A stretch of 64,000 nt of DNA from Actinomadura atramentaria DSM 43919 (lineage in GTDB: Bacteria > Actinomycetota > Actinomycetes > Streptosporangiales > Streptosporangiaceae), in assembly GCF_000381885.1 (NCBI RefSeq), contig NZ_KB907208.1, positions 558,001 to 622,000 on the forward strand. The letters run 5' to 3'. Of the stretch, positions 33,242-41,491 are shown one piece after another. The notes under the pieces are model-generated. The model did not search any database, was not told the DNA's origin, and worked only from the letters and a program-made list of their open reading frames with translations. Position 1 is the first letter of the stretch. Each line of letters begins with the position of its first letter. A program made the position numbers and the translations under genes.

Positions 33242-34240
33242 GTGGTGCGCAACAGGAGGAACGGGACACGGGCCGTGGCGGCGCTGCTGACGGGCGCGGT
33301 CGGCCTCACGGCGGTCGCCGGGTGCGGCGACTCCAGGAGCGAGCGGGCCGCCGCGCGGGGCCGCGCCGTCGTCGCCGGGCAGCAGCCGCGCGCCAAGGCC
33401 CCGGACGCGCCGCCCGGCCCCCGCTCGATCGACTGCGGGAAGGTCGCGTGCGTCGCGCTGACGTTCGACGACGGGCCCGGCCCGTACACCGAGACGCTGC
33501 TGAACGAGCTGCACGCGGCGAACGCCCGCGCGACGTTCTTCATGCTGGGCGAGAACGTCGGCCACTTCCCGAACGCCGTCCACCGCATGGCGATGGAGGG
33601 CCACGAACTCGCGAACCACAGCTGGTCGCACCCGCAGCTCACGACGATGTCCAGCGCGGACGTCCGCTCGCAGGTCCAGCGGACGCAGGAGGCGATCCGC
33701 AAGGCGTCCGGCGGCGTCACGCCGAAGCTGATGCGGCCGCCGTACGGCGCGGTGAACAAGCGCGTGAACAGCGCCATCGGGATGCCCGAGGTGCTGTGGA
33801 GCGTCGACACGCTCGACTGGAAGTACCGCGACACCGCGCGCGCCGAGAAGGTCGCGGTGAAGGAGGCGCACCGGGGCGGGATCATCCTGTTCCACGACAT
33901 CCACAAGACGTCGGTGGCGGCCGTCCCGACCGTGCTGGACGGGCTGAAGAAGAAGGGCCTGACGCCCGTCACCGTCTCCGAGCTGTACTCGACGGACAAG
34001 CCGCTGCAGGCGGGCGTCGCCTACGCCGAGCGGATGCCGCCCGCGCCGCCGAAGCCCGCCGAGCCGGTCGCGCCGACGCGCACGGTGCGGCCGCCGTCGA
34101 AGTCCCCGACGTCCTCCACGCGGCCGTCGTCGACCGCGAAGCCGCCGTCGAAGTCCGCGACGCCGACGCAGCCCGCGCAGCCGCGCGAGGCGGGCGGCGA
34201 GGGGCAGCCCGCCACGGCGGACGGCGACACCCGCCACTGA
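33242..34240 (+). CDS. Secreted polysaccharide deacetylase (NodB domain lipoprotein)
   Basis: A 332-residue exported enzyme. A signal sequence ends Ala-Val-Ala-Gly-Cys-Gly, so it is probably lipid-anchored. The NodB domain (about 70-260) has the metal motif Thr-Phe-Asp-Asp-Gly-Pro and His-Ser-Trp-Ser-His-Pro, the Arg-Pro-Pro-Tyr-Gly loop, Asp-Thr-Leu-Asp-Trp, and Leu-Phe-His-Asp-Ile-His. All catalytic residues for peptidoglycan or chitin-type deacetylation are present. The C-terminal ~70 residues are a Pro/Ser/Thr/Lys-rich wall-spanning tail. GTG start with AGGATC-rich leader. Confidence 0.87.
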   Translation: MVRNRRNGTRAVAALLTGAVGLTAVAGCGDSRSERAAARGRAVVAGQQPRAKAPDAPPGPRSIDCGKVACVALTFDDGPGPYTETLLNELHAANARATFFMLGENVGHFPNAVHRMAMEGHELANHSWSHPQLTTMSSADVRSQVQRTQEAIRKASGGVTPKLMRPPYGAVNKRVNSAIGMPEVLWSVDTLDWKYRDTARAEKVAVKEAHRGGIILFHDIHKTSVAAVPTVLDGLKKKGLTPVTVSELYSTDKPLQAGVAYAERMPPAPPKPAEPVAPTRTVRPPSKSPTSSTRPSSTAKPPSKSATPTQPAQPREAGGEGQPATADGDTRH

Positions 34241-34253
34241 CCGCGCGCACCGA

Positions 34254-34281
34254 ACGGCACCGGCCGGGCGGCCGGTGCCGT
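34254..34281. terminator. Bidirectional terminator
   Basis: Twelve-base arms ACGGCACCGGCC (34254-34265) and GGCCGGTGCCGT (34270-34281) with a GGGC loop between the convergent deacetylase and SH3-domain genes. Confidence 0.75.
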
Positions 34282-34295
34282 CGCGCGTCCGGCCG

Positions 34296-34544
34296 CTAGG
34301 ACCGGCGGCGGCGCGGCGGCGGCGCGGGCGGCACGACCTTCGCCGCGACCATCGCCGACGCCTCGACCTCGGCCAGCTCCCCGGTGCGGCGGCGGACGCG
34401 CAGCGTACCCCCGGACCAGGATTCGAGGACGCCGACCACGTCGCTGTACTCTCCCGTAGGCAGGCGACGGCGCAGCGAGATCCGCTGCCCCACGTCCGCC
34501 TCACTGATCGAGACCACCAGCCGCGCGGCGAGATGGCCGGACAT
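34296..34544 (-). CDS. Stand-alone SH3-like domain of the Rv0428c acetyltransferase family
   Basis: An 82-residue protein whose sequence (Gly-Gln-Arg-Ile-Ser-Leu-Arg-Arg-Arg-Leu-Pro then Val-Val-Gly-Val-Leu-Glu-Ser-Trp and Lys-Val-Val-Pro-Pro-Ala-Pro-Pro-Pro-Arg-Arg) matches the N-terminal SH3-like part of Rv0428c-type GNAT acetyltransferases, which in actinomycetes often sit next to fdxA. It ends at the Pro/Arg linker where the GNAT domain would begin; the catalytic half is absent. ATG 34544 chosen by homology of the N-terminus. It is divergent from fdxA. Confidence 0.6.
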   Translation of the reverse strand: MSGHLAARLVVSISEADVGQRISLRRRLPTGEYSDVVGVLESWSGGTLRVRRRTGELAEVEASAMVAAKVVPPAPPPRRRRS

Positions 34545-34629
34545 GTGACCCCCATGTCGAATCGACTGCACGGCGACGGCAATACTATTCACAGCGTGCA
34601 CGCGGTGAACCGGGAGAGGAGTCACTGAG

Positions 34630-34953
34630 GTGACCTACGTCATTGCGCAGCCCTGCGTCGACCTGCTCGACAAGGCATGTATCGAGGAGTGCCCGGTCGA
34701 CTGCATCTACGAGGGCAAGCGCCAGCTCTACATCCACCCAGACGAGTGCGTCGACTGCGGTGCGTGCGAGCCGGTCTGCCCGGTGGAGGCCATCTACTAC
34801 GAGGACGACGTCCCCGAGCAGTGGAAGGACTTCTACAAGGTCAACGTGGAGTTCTTCGACGACCTGGGGTCCCCCGGGGGCGCGTCCAAGGTCGGCAAGA
34901 TCGACAAGGACCACCCGATCACCGCCGCGCTGCCGCCGCAGACGCAGGACTGA
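34630..34953 (+). CDS. fdxA: 7Fe ferredoxin
   Basis: A 107-residue seven-iron ferredoxin. The Cys pattern (Cys9, Cys17, Cys21, Cys25, then Cys-Val-Asp-Cys-Gly-Ala-Cys-Glu-Pro-Val-Cys-Pro) provides one [3Fe-4S] and one [4Fe-4S] cluster. Electron donor to P450s and other oxidoreductases in actinomycetes. GTG start with GAGAGGAG upstream. It is followed by a terminator and dapC, the usual actinobacterial neighbourhood. Confidence 0.95.
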   Translation: MTYVIAQPCVDLLDKACIEECPVDCIYEGKRQLYIHPDECVDCGACEPVCPVEAIYYEDDVPEQWKDFYKVNVEFFDDLGSPGGASKVGKIDKDHPITAALPPQTQD

Positions 34954-34972
34954 GCCCCGGTCGGCCTTTGCG

Positions 34973-35002
34973 CCGTGGCCTCCCCTTTCCGGGAGGCCAC
35001 GG
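34973..35002 (+). terminator. Terminator between fdxA and dapC
   Basis: Perfect 12-base arms CCGTGGCCTCCC (34973-34984) and GGGAGGCCACGG (34991-35002) with a 6-base loop. Confidence 0.75.
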
Positions 35003-35041
35003 CTTCGTCCATTCGGCGTCACATTCTTGAAAGGGGCGGGC

Positions 35042-36127
35042 GTGCTCGCGCTGCCGGATTTCCCGTGGGACCGACTCCTGCCGTACCGCGAGCGCGCCGC
35101 CGCGCACCCCGGCGGCGTCGTGGACCTGTCGGTCGGGACGCCGGTGGACCCGACGCCCGAGCCGGTGCGGGCCGCGCTCGCGGCGGCCGCCGACGCCCCC
35201 GGCTACCCGCAGACCTACGGCACGCCCCGGCTGCGCGAGGCCGTCGCCGCGTGGCTGCGGAACACGCACGGCGTGAGCGGCGCGGACCCGGACGCGGTGC
35301 TCCCCGTCATCGGCACCAAAGAGGTCGTCGCGTGGCTGCCGACGCTGCTGGGCTTCGGCGCGGGCGACACCGTGGTGTTCCCCGAACTGGCGTACCCGAC
35401 GTACGACGTCGGCGCGCGGCTCGCGGGCGCCAACTCGGTCGCGACGGACGGGCTGCTGACGCTCGGTCCCGTCCGGCCCGCGCTCGTGTGGGTGAACTCC
35501 CCGTCCAACCCGACGGGGAAGGTGCTGCCCGCCGAGCACCTGCGCAAGGTCGTCTCGTGGGCGCGCGAGCGCGGCGCGGTCGTCGTCAGCGACGAGTGCT
35601 ACCTCGACTACGGGTGGGACGCGGACCGCGCGCCGGTCTCCGTCCTGCACCCGGACGTGTGCGGCGGCTCCCACGACGGGCTGCTCGCGGTCAACTCGCT
35701 GTCCAAGCGCTCCAACCTCGCCGGGTACCGCGCCGGGTTCGTCACCGGCGACCCGGTGCTGGTCAGGCGGCTGCTGGAGGTCCGCAAGCACGCCGGGATG
35801 ATCGTCCCCGCGCCGGTGCAGGCCGCGATGGTCGCCGCGTTCGAGGACGAGACGCACGTCGCCGAGCAGCGCGAGCGGTACGCGCGCCGCCGGGCGCTGC
35901 TGCGCGCGGCGTTCGAGCGGCACGGGTTCCGGATCGACCACTCCGAGGCGTCGCTGTACCTGTGGGCGACGCGCGGCGAGCCCTGCTGGGAGACGGTGGG
36001 GCACCTGGCGGACCTGGGCATCATCGTCGGGCCGGGCGACTTCTATGGCCCGGCGGGCGCGAACCACGTCCGGATCGCCTTCACCGCGACGGACGAACGC
36101 GTCGAAGCGGGCGCGGCCCGCCTCTGA
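35042..36127 (+). CDS. dapC: Succinyldiaminopimelate transaminase
   Basis: A 361-residue PLP-dependent class I/II aminotransferase of the lysine/diaminopimelate pathway, converting N-succinyl-2-amino-6-ketopimelate with glutamate. Seen: Asn-Ser-Pro-Ser-Asn-Pro-Thr-Gly, Ser-Asp-Glu-Cys-Tyr for the PLP ring, and Ser-Leu-Ser-Lys-Arg-Ser-Asn-Leu-Ala-Gly-Tyr-Arg with the Schiff-base Lys (about residue 221). The fdxA-dapC order is conserved in actinobacteria. I chose GTG 35042, which follows AAAGGGGCGGGC; longer in-frame starts run through fdxA and its terminator. Confidence 0.9.
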   Translation: MLALPDFPWDRLLPYRERAAAHPGGVVDLSVGTPVDPTPEPVRAALAAAADAPGYPQTYGTPRLREAVAAWLRNTHGVSGADPDAVLPVIGTKEVVAWLPTLLGFGAGDTVVFPELAYPTYDVGARLAGANSVATDGLLTLGPVRPALVWVNSPSNPTGKVLPAEHLRKVVSWARERGAVVVSDECYLDYGWDADRAPVSVLHPDVCGGSHDGLLAVNSLSKRSNLAGYRAGFVTGDPVLVRRLLEVRKHAGMIVPAPVQAAMVAAFEDETHVAEQRERYARRRALLRAAFERHGFRIDHSEASLYLWATRGEPCWETVGHLADLGIIVGPGDFYGPAGANHVRIAFTATDERVEAGAARL

Positions 36128-36281
36128 CCTCCCAGCCTCCGCCCTGCGGTCGCGGCGATGCGCGGCGGACGTTTGGGGTGGAACCTGGCGGGTGGGCGGT
36201 ACGTCTGATCGCGTGAACCGGGCGTTTCGATACGATTCGCCGACGTCCGGGTGATCGGTCGCCGTCTTTCGGAGGTTCCGC

Positions 36282-36884
36282 GTGCTTCCCGTGCTCGTCG
36301 CCGTCGCGGTCCTGCTCGTGCTCGTGCTGGTCGTGCTGCTGGTGGTCCTGCTGCGCGGGCGCGGCGCGGCGCCGGCCGCCGCGCCGCCGCCGCGCGACCC
36401 GTTCGCGGCGGAGGACCAGGCCGCCGGAGACCCGCGCGCGCTCAAGGCGGGCGACATGGTCGAGTACCTGGGCACGCGCTACTTCGTGCGCGGCTCGCTG
36501 CGGCTGAAGGAGGGCGGCTTCACCTGGTCGGAGCATCTGCTCGACGCCGACACCGCCGCGGGCGGCAAGGTGTGGGTGTCGGTCGAGGAGGACCCCGACC
36601 TGGAGGTCGTCTGGTGGACCGAGCACGAGCTCGGGGACCTGAAGCCCGGTGCGAAGACCGTCGTCGTGGACGGCGTCGAGTACCGCCGCGACGAGCACGG
36701 CACCGCCGACTACACCAGCGAGGGCACGACGGGCGTCGGCGTCCGGGGCCGCGTCGAGTACCTGGACTACGCGGCGCCCGGCGGCCGGTACCTGTCGTTC
36801 GAGCAGTACGGCGGCGGCGCGTGGGAGGCCGGGCTGGGCGAGCGCGTCCCGAACGGCGCGCTCACGATCTACCCGGGTTCCTGA
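36282..36884 (+). CDS. DUF4178 membrane-anchored protein
   Basis: A 200-residue protein with one N-terminal transmembrane helix (about 4-25), a short Ala/Pro linker and a DUF4178 domain (about 52-197), marked by Gly-Asp-Met-Val-Glu-Tyr-Leu-Gly-Thr-Arg, Trp-Ser-Glu-His-Leu-Leu-Asp, and Trp-Trp-Thr-Glu-His. DUF4178 occurs with polyamine-synthase-like and DUF350 proteins. GTG start with CGGAGG upstream. First gene of a six-gene coupled cluster. The 154 bases upstream hold a possible -10 (TACGAT at 36231) and nothing else I can support. Confidence 0.8.
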   Translation: MLPVLVAVAVLLVLVLVVLLVVLLRGRGAAPAAAPPPRDPFAAEDQAAGDPRALKAGDMVEYLGTRYFVRGSLRLKEGGFTWSEHLLDADTAAGGKVWVSVEEDPDLEVVWWTEHELGDLKPGAKTVVVDGVEYRRDEHGTADYTSEGTTGVGVRGRVEYLDYAAPGGRYLSFEQYGGGAWEAGLGERVPNGALTIYPGS

Positions 36885-36888
36885 CCGG

Positions 36889-37554
36889 ATGCTCGCCCCC
36901 CTCGCCGCCCCCTACGCCGACACGCGCGCCGACGCCCTGCGCTTCGCGCTCGGCCTCCCGCCCCTCCCCGCCCTCGCCGCCCTGACCGTCCGCCTGCCCG
37001 CCGGGCCGTCCGCCGGGCGGCTCGCCGCCGCCGCGCCCGGACGCGACCCGCTCGTCCGCCCGCCCGCCGGGCTCGCCGCCGACCTGCGCGCCGGGCGTGA
37101 CGCGCCCGCGTCCGCGCACTCGTCCGCGCACTCGTCCGGCGGGCCGTCCGTGGACGCGCCCGGCGGGTGGTCCGTCGAGTTCCGGTTGCTCGGGGCGTCG
37201 CACCAGGTCGTCGTCGGCGGGCTCAGCGAGACCGTCGCGTGCCTGGCCGGGGCGGGCGCGCCGCTGCCCGCGCGGCACGACGCCGTCGAAGGGCCGCTGG
37301 CGTACGCGTTCCGCGCGCGCACCGAGCGGCACGCCGACGACGCCGCGTTCGCGCGCGCCGTCGCGGCCGTCCGCGCCGCGCACGACGGCCGCCCCGACGC
37401 CCTGACCGGGGCCTTCCCCGGCGACCCGCACGCCGTCACCGTCCTCGCGCCGGACCCGCCCGACGCCGCCGGGATCGGCTGGCGGACCTGGCACGCCTAC
37501 CCCCAGACCCGGGAGATCGTCATGACCGCAAGCCGCCTGGCGGTGGCCGAATGA
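36889..37554 (+). CDS. DUF2617 family protein
   Basis: A 221-residue protein matching the actinobacterial DUF2617 layout: Tyr-Ala-Asp-Thr-Arg-Ala-Asp-Ala-Leu near the start, a Trp-Ser-Val-Glu-Phe-Arg-Leu-Leu-Gly-Ala-Ser-His strand in the centre, and a C-terminal Trp-Arg-Thr-Trp-His-Ala-Tyr-Pro-Gln motif. Function unknown. An insertion of Ser/His-rich repeats sits about residues 75-90. It starts four bases after DUF4178 and overlaps the next start by ATGA. Confidence 0.78.
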   Translation: MLAPLAAPYADTRADALRFALGLPPLPALAALTVRLPAGPSAGRLAAAAPGRDPLVRPPAGLAADLRAGRDAPASAHSSAHSSGGPSVDAPGGWSVEFRLLGASHQVVVGGLSETVACLAGAGAPLPARHDAVEGPLAYAFRARTERHADDAAFARAVAAVRAAHDGRPDALTGAFPGDPHAVTVLAPDPPDAAGIGWRTWHAYPQTREIVMTASRLAVAE

Positions 37555-37955
37555 GACGCGCCCTGATCGGCGGCTCGCTGATCTCCGGGCTCGGCGCGGT
37601 GATCGTCGCGGTCGCGCTGCTGGCCGGGGGAGCGTCGGCGGGCTCCTATATCAAGAGCCACTACAGCCGGATCGGCGTCGGGACGTACCGGTCGCCGTCG
37701 CCGCCCGCCGTCGTCGCCGCGCAGATCATCCGCAAGAACAGGCCGTACGACCGCGCGTACGATCCGGGCGGGATCTTCCTGCGGTACCGGTCCGAGGTCG
37801 TCGGCATCCTGCCGGACGGCACCGGCAGCCGCATCACCGTCGAGGACCCCGAGCGCGGCTACCGGCACTACCACTCGTCCGTCGGCGGGCGCTGGGGCGG
37901 CGTCGGCGGGCGCGCGTCCACGTTCCGCGGCGGCGGACCGGGGAGCGGCAAGTGA
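37551..37955 (+). CDS. DUF4247 family protein
   Basis: A 134-residue exported or anchored protein: hydrophobic N-terminus (about 5-30), then a small domain with Ile-Lys-Ser-His-Tyr, Ala-Tyr-Asp-Pro-Gly-Gly-Ile-Phe-Leu-Arg-Tyr and Tyr-Arg-His-Tyr-His, and a Gly-rich tail. This is the DUF4247 pattern. Coupled by ATGA on both sides of its reading frame (start 37551; next start 37952). Confidence 0.75.
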   Translation: MRRALIGGSLISGLGAVIVAVALLAGGASAGSYIKSHYSRIGVGTYRSPSPPAVVAAQIIRKNRPYDRAYDPGGIFLRYRSEVVGILPDGTGSRITVEDPERGYRHYHSSVGGRWGGVGGRASTFRGGGPGSGK

Positions 37956-38701
37956 ACGGGGTCCTGCGCAAGCCCGGCTTCTGGATCGTGGTGATCATCG
38001 CCGGGATCGTCCTGATCAACCTGCTGTCCAAGCTGGGTTCGGACGGGTCGGACCGCGGCGGCCAGGCCGTCGTGTTCGAGTCGCCCGACACCACGCGGCT
38101 CGTGGAGCGCGCCACGCAGGCCAAGAACGCGCAGGGCGTCTGCTACGGCTGGATCGTGGACTCCGGCGTCCACTCCGACGACACCTCGTCGTTCGCGGAC
38201 CCGTCCGGGGCGGACGACGCGGCGCTGCACCAGACCGACGTCGAGTACGGCTCCAACCTCGGGCCGAGCACCGACCCGCGCCGCGAGCCCGCGCAGTGCC
38301 CGCGCTGGGCGGTGGTCGTCGCGACGTACGACTACTCGTCCGTCGATGAGGAGTGGACGTCCGCGTCCGTCCGCGTCGTGGACAACATCGGCCTCGCCGG
38401 ACGTCTGCCCGCCGACTTCCCCGCGAACCTCGGCATCACCCGTACGGACCTGATCTCCGAGGACGGCGTCGCCCGCGTCGCCGACACCATCTCCGCGCTG
38501 CCGCTCGCCGCCGCGCAGGCCGGCCTCGCCCCGGCCGTCCCGCTCGACTCCGGGCAGAACACGACCGCCACGGGCGACCGCATCTCCGGCGCGGGCGACG
38601 CGGGCAAGTACGTCCCCGCCGCGATCGGGACCGTCCTGGTCCTCGCCGGACTCACCTGGATCGCCGTCGCGGCGGTCCGGAGCAGGAGGAACACCGAATG
38701 A
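37952..38701 (+). CDS. Membrane protein of the polyamine cluster
   Basis: A 249-residue protein with an N-terminal helix (about 8-25) and a C-terminal helix (about 216-240), and about 190 residues between them that should face one side of the membrane. That domain contains Gly-Val-Cys-Tyr-Gly-Trp-Ile-Val-Asp-Ser-Gly and one further Cys that could pair. No family recognised. GTG start overlapping the DUF4247 stop; the end overlaps the DUF350 start. Confidence 0.72.
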   Translation: MNGVLRKPGFWIVVIIAGIVLINLLSKLGSDGSDRGGQAVVFESPDTTRLVERATQAKNAQGVCYGWIVDSGVHSDDTSSFADPSGADDAALHQTDVEYGSNLGPSTDPRREPAQCPRWAVVVATYDYSSVDEEWTSASVRVVDNIGLAGRLPADFPANLGITRTDLISEDGVARVADTISALPLAAAQAGLAPAVPLDSGQNTTATGDRISGAGDAGKYVPAAIGTVLVLAGLTWIAVAAVRSRRNTE

Positions 38702-39123
38702 ACAGCGTCCTGCACGAGAGCGGGGCCGCCCTCGCCTACGGGGCGGTCGGCATCGCGCTGATGGCCCTCGGATACCTCGTCGTCGAGGTCACGACGCCCG
38801 GGCGGCTCGGCGACCAGATCTGGCTGGAGCGCAACCGGGGCGCGGCGCTGATCCTGTCGGCGAAGCTGCTCGGCGTCGGCGCGATCGTCGCGACCGCGAT
38901 CGTCACCAGCGACGACGGCCTCGCCCAGGGCCTGCTGGAGACGTCGGTGTACGGGCTCATCGGCATCGCCCTGACGGTCGTCGCGTTCTACCTGCTCGAC
39001 CTGCTCACGCCGGGGAACCTCGGCGCGACCGTCGTGGAGTCCGACGTGCTGCACCCCGCGTGCTGGGTCGTCGCCGCCGCCGACCTGGCGACGGCCGCGA
39101 CGGTGGCCGCCGCGATCTCCTAG
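38698..39123 (+). CDS. DUF350 membrane protein
   Basis: A 141-residue protein with four transmembrane helices. The DUF350 repeat is visible twice: Leu-Gly-Tyr-Leu-Val-Val-Glu-Val-Thr-Thr-Pro-Gly and Phe-Tyr-Leu-Leu-Asp-Leu-Leu-Thr-Pro-Gly. DUF350 (YjfL-like) proteins accompany polyamine-synthase and DUF4178 genes in bacteria. ATG overlaps the upstream stop; the next gene starts at the very next base. Confidence 0.82.
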   Translation: MNSVLHESGAALAYGAVGIALMALGYLVVEVTTPGRLGDQIWLERNRGAALILSAKLLGVGAIVATAIVTSDDGLAQGLLETSVYGLIGIALTVVAFYLLDLLTPGNLGATVVESDVLHPACWVVAAADLATAATVAAAIS

Positions 39124-40698
39124 ATGGCCGCCGTCGAGACCGCGCCGCTGCGGCTCCCCGCGCGGGCGGCGCGGGCGCTCGTCCTGGCGGCGGTGTTCAC
39201 CTGCGCGGCGTGCGGGCTGGTGTACGAGCTGGCGCTCGTCGCGCTCGGCAGCTACCTGGTCGGGAACTCCGTCACGCAGGCGTCCATCGTCCTGTCGGTG
39301 ATGGTGTTCGCGATGGGGCTCGGGTCGCTGGCCGCCAAACCGCTGCAGCGGCGGCCCGTCGTGGCGTTCGCGGCGGTCGAGGGCGCGCTCGCGCTCGTCG
39401 GCGGGCTGTCGGTGCTGACGCTGTACGCCGCGTTCTCCTGGCTGGACGTGTACGTGCCGGTGCTCGTCCTCATCGCGCTCGCGGTCGGCGCGCTGATCGG
39501 CGCGGAGATCCCGATCCTGATGACGCTGCTGCAGCGCATCCGGCGGCAGGACGCGGGCAGCGCCGTCGCGGACCTGTTCGCCGCCGACTACGTGGGCGCG
39601 CTCGTCGGCGGGCTGGCGTTCCCGTTCCTGCTGCTGCCGCACTTCGGGCACATCAAGGGCGCGCTGCTCGTCGGCGGCGTGAACGCGGTCGCGGGCATCG
39701 CGGTGGTGCTGTGGCTGTTCCGGGGGCACGTCGGGCGGGCCGCGCGCGCCGGGCTGTGGACGGGGATGGCGCTCGTCCTGGCGGTCCTCGGCGCGACGTA
39801 CGCGCTGGCGGACCGGTTCGAGGAGTCGTCGCGGCAGGCCCTCTACGACGCGCCGATCGCGTTCGAGACGCGGACGCCGTACCAGGAGATCGTCATCACG
39901 CGGTCGATCTCGCTGACGGGCCGCCCTGATCTGCGGCTGTTCCTGAACGGGGACCTGCAGTTCTCCTCGGTGGACGAGTACCGGTACCACGAGGCGCTGG
40001 TCCATCCGGCGATGGCGGGCGGGCCGCGCGGGCGCGTGCTGGTGCTCGGCGGCGGGGACGGGCTGGCGATGCGGGAGATCCTGAAATATCCGGACGTCCG
40101 GTCCGCGACGCTCGTCGAACTGGACCCCGAGATGCTGCACCTCGCCAAGACGTACAAGCCGATCGCGGACCTCAACGGCCACTCGTTCGCCGACCCGCGC
40201 GTCCACCTCGTGACGGCCGACGCGTTCTCGTGGCTGCGCGGGCGCGCCGACCGCTTCGACACGGTCGTCGTGGACATGCCGGACCCGGACGAGGTCGCCA
40301 CCGCGAAGCTGTATTCGCTGGAGTTCTACGGCCTCGTCAGGCGGACGCTCGCGCCGGGCGGGCGGATGGTCGTCCAGTCCGGATCACCCTACTTCGCCCC
40401 GAAATCGTTCTGGAGCATCGAGAAGACGATCGCCGCCGCCGGGTTCGCGACGACGCCGTACCACGTGGACGTCCCGTCGTTCGGCGACTGGGGTTACGTG
40501 CTGGCCTCCCCGTCGCGTCCCGCGCCCGCGCTCGGGCTGGACCCGCGCGTCGTCCCGGGCCTGCGCTACCTGGACGACGGCGTGCTGACGGCCGCGCGCG
40601 TGTTCGGCAAGGACGTCCGCACGCGGGACGTGCAGATCAACACCCTCGACCACCCGCACCTCGTGGACTACGAGGACCAGGAGTGGAAGGACGCCTAG
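39124..40698 (+). CDS. speE: Membrane-bound spermidine-synthase-like enzyme
   Basis: A 524-residue polyamine aminopropyltransferase-like protein. The first ~230 residues form about seven transmembrane helices, the rest (about 245-510) is a SpeE domain with Leu-Phe-Leu-Asn-Gly-Asp-Leu-Gln, the Gly-Gly-Gly-Asp-Gly motif for decarboxylated SAM (about 307-311), Val-Glu-Leu-Asp-Pro-Glu and Asp-Met-Pro-Asp-Pro. The domain joins an aminopropyl group to an amine; in this genomic setting the acceptor may be something other than putrescine. Last gene of the cluster, convergent with and overlapping the MerR gene by four bases. Confidence 0.83.
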   Translation: MAAVETAPLRLPARAARALVLAAVFTCAACGLVYELALVALGSYLVGNSVTQASIVLSVMVFAMGLGSLAAKPLQRRPVVAFAAVEGALALVGGLSVLTLYAAFSWLDVYVPVLVLIALAVGALIGAEIPILMTLLQRIRRQDAGSAVADLFAADYVGALVGGLAFPFLLLPHFGHIKGALLVGGVNAVAGIAVVLWLFRGHVGRAARAGLWTGMALVLAVLGATYALADRFEESSRQALYDAPIAFETRTPYQEIVITRSISLTGRPDLRLFLNGDLQFSSVDEYRYHEALVHPAMAGGPRGRVLVLGGGDGLAMREILKYPDVRSATLVELDPEMLHLAKTYKPIADLNGHSFADPRVHLVTADAFSWLRGRADRFDTVVVDMPDPDEVATAKLYSLEFYGLVRRTLAPGGRMVVQSGSPYFAPKSFWSIEKTIAAAGFATTPYHVDVPSFGDWGYVLASPSRPAPALGLDPRVVPGLRYLDDGVLTAARVFGKDVRTRDVQINTLDHPHLVDYEDQEWKDA

Positions 40699-41402
40699 TC
40701 CTTCGGGACCGTCCGCCGGATCGCGTCGTCCACGGCGCGCTGGAACGACGTCACCAGTGACTGGATCATCAGCGGTTTGAGCTTGGCCGCCAGCTCCAGC
40801 AGTCGCGCGCGTTCCTCCGGCGGACGGCCGCGCTCGCGGTAGGGGCGCACGACCGTCTCCTGGAAGACGCCCTGCAGCTCGTCCGCCAGCGCCGCCGTGT
40901 ACCGCTCGACCGCGCTGTGGGATGCGACGAGCGTGTCCAGCGGCATCGGCAGCGCCGCCAGCTCCGCGCCGACGCCGAGCAGGGACGGGCTCGCGACGCG
41001 GATGCGGCCGTCCGCGCCGACCTCCAGCACGCCGAGCGCTTCGAGCCGGGCCAGCGCGTCGTCGTCCAGGTGGCGTCCGGCGCGGCGGTCCAGTTCGTGG
41101 CGGTCCATCTCCTCGGGACGTTCGGGGGCCCACGGCGACAGCAGCGCGCGCTGGAGCGCCAGGTCCTCCGGCGGCGCGTCCGCCGGGATGCGCGCGACGT
41201 GCTTCTCGATCGCGGCGAGCGTCAGGCCGAGCGCCTGGAGTTCCCTTACGAGTTCCAGCCGCGCCAGATGCTCGTCGCCGTAGAGGCCGGTGCGCCCGCG
41301 CAGCTTCGGCGGCGGCAGCAGCCCGCGGCCCGCGTAGAAGCGCACGGTGCGGACGGTGAGCCCGGTGCGCGACGCCAGCTCGTCGATCGTGAGGTCCGCC
41401 AT
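40695..41402 (-). CDS. MerR-family regulator divergent from acyl-CoA dehydrogenase
   Basis: A 235-residue regulator with an N-terminal MerR winged helix (about 4-72: Ile-Asp-Glu-Leu-Ala-Ser-Arg-Thr-Gly-Leu-Thr-Val-Arg-Thr-Val-Arg-Phe-Tyr) and a large helical C-terminal effector domain with no Cys, so it should sense an organic ligand rather than metal or redox. Location and the operator in the intergenic region suggest control of the acyl-CoA dehydrogenase and of itself, with an acyl-CoA as the plausible ligand (inference). Confidence 0.85.
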   Translation of the reverse strand: MADLTIDELASRTGLTVRTVRFYAGRGLLPPPKLRGRTGLYGDEHLARLELVRELQALGLTLAAIEKHVARIPADAPPEDLALQRALLSPWAPERPEEMDRHELDRRAGRHLDDDALARLEALGVLEVGADGRIRVASPSLLGVGAELAALPMPLDTLVASHSAVERYTAALADELQGVFQETVVRPYRERGRPPEERARLLELAAKLKPLMIQSLVTSFQRAVDDAIRRTVPKD

Positions 41403-41422
41403 GTCGCTCCCCGCGCTCCCTT

Positions 41423-41445
41423 ATGTGACAGCAGCAGTGTTACAT
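41423..41445. promoter_or_regulatory. Candidate MerR operator
   Basis: ATGTGACA (41423-41430) and TGTTACAT (41438-41445) form an imperfect 8-base inverted repeat (one mismatch) with a 7-base spacer in the 89-base divergent promoter region. Confidence 0.55.
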
Positions 41446-41491
41446 TAACCGTGTATCAGCGCACGCTTACACACCCAGGGAGAGCCGCCGC

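Noticed and set aside
38332..40206. 624-codon minus-strand open frame
   Set aside because: Shadow of the DUF350 and SpeE genes.
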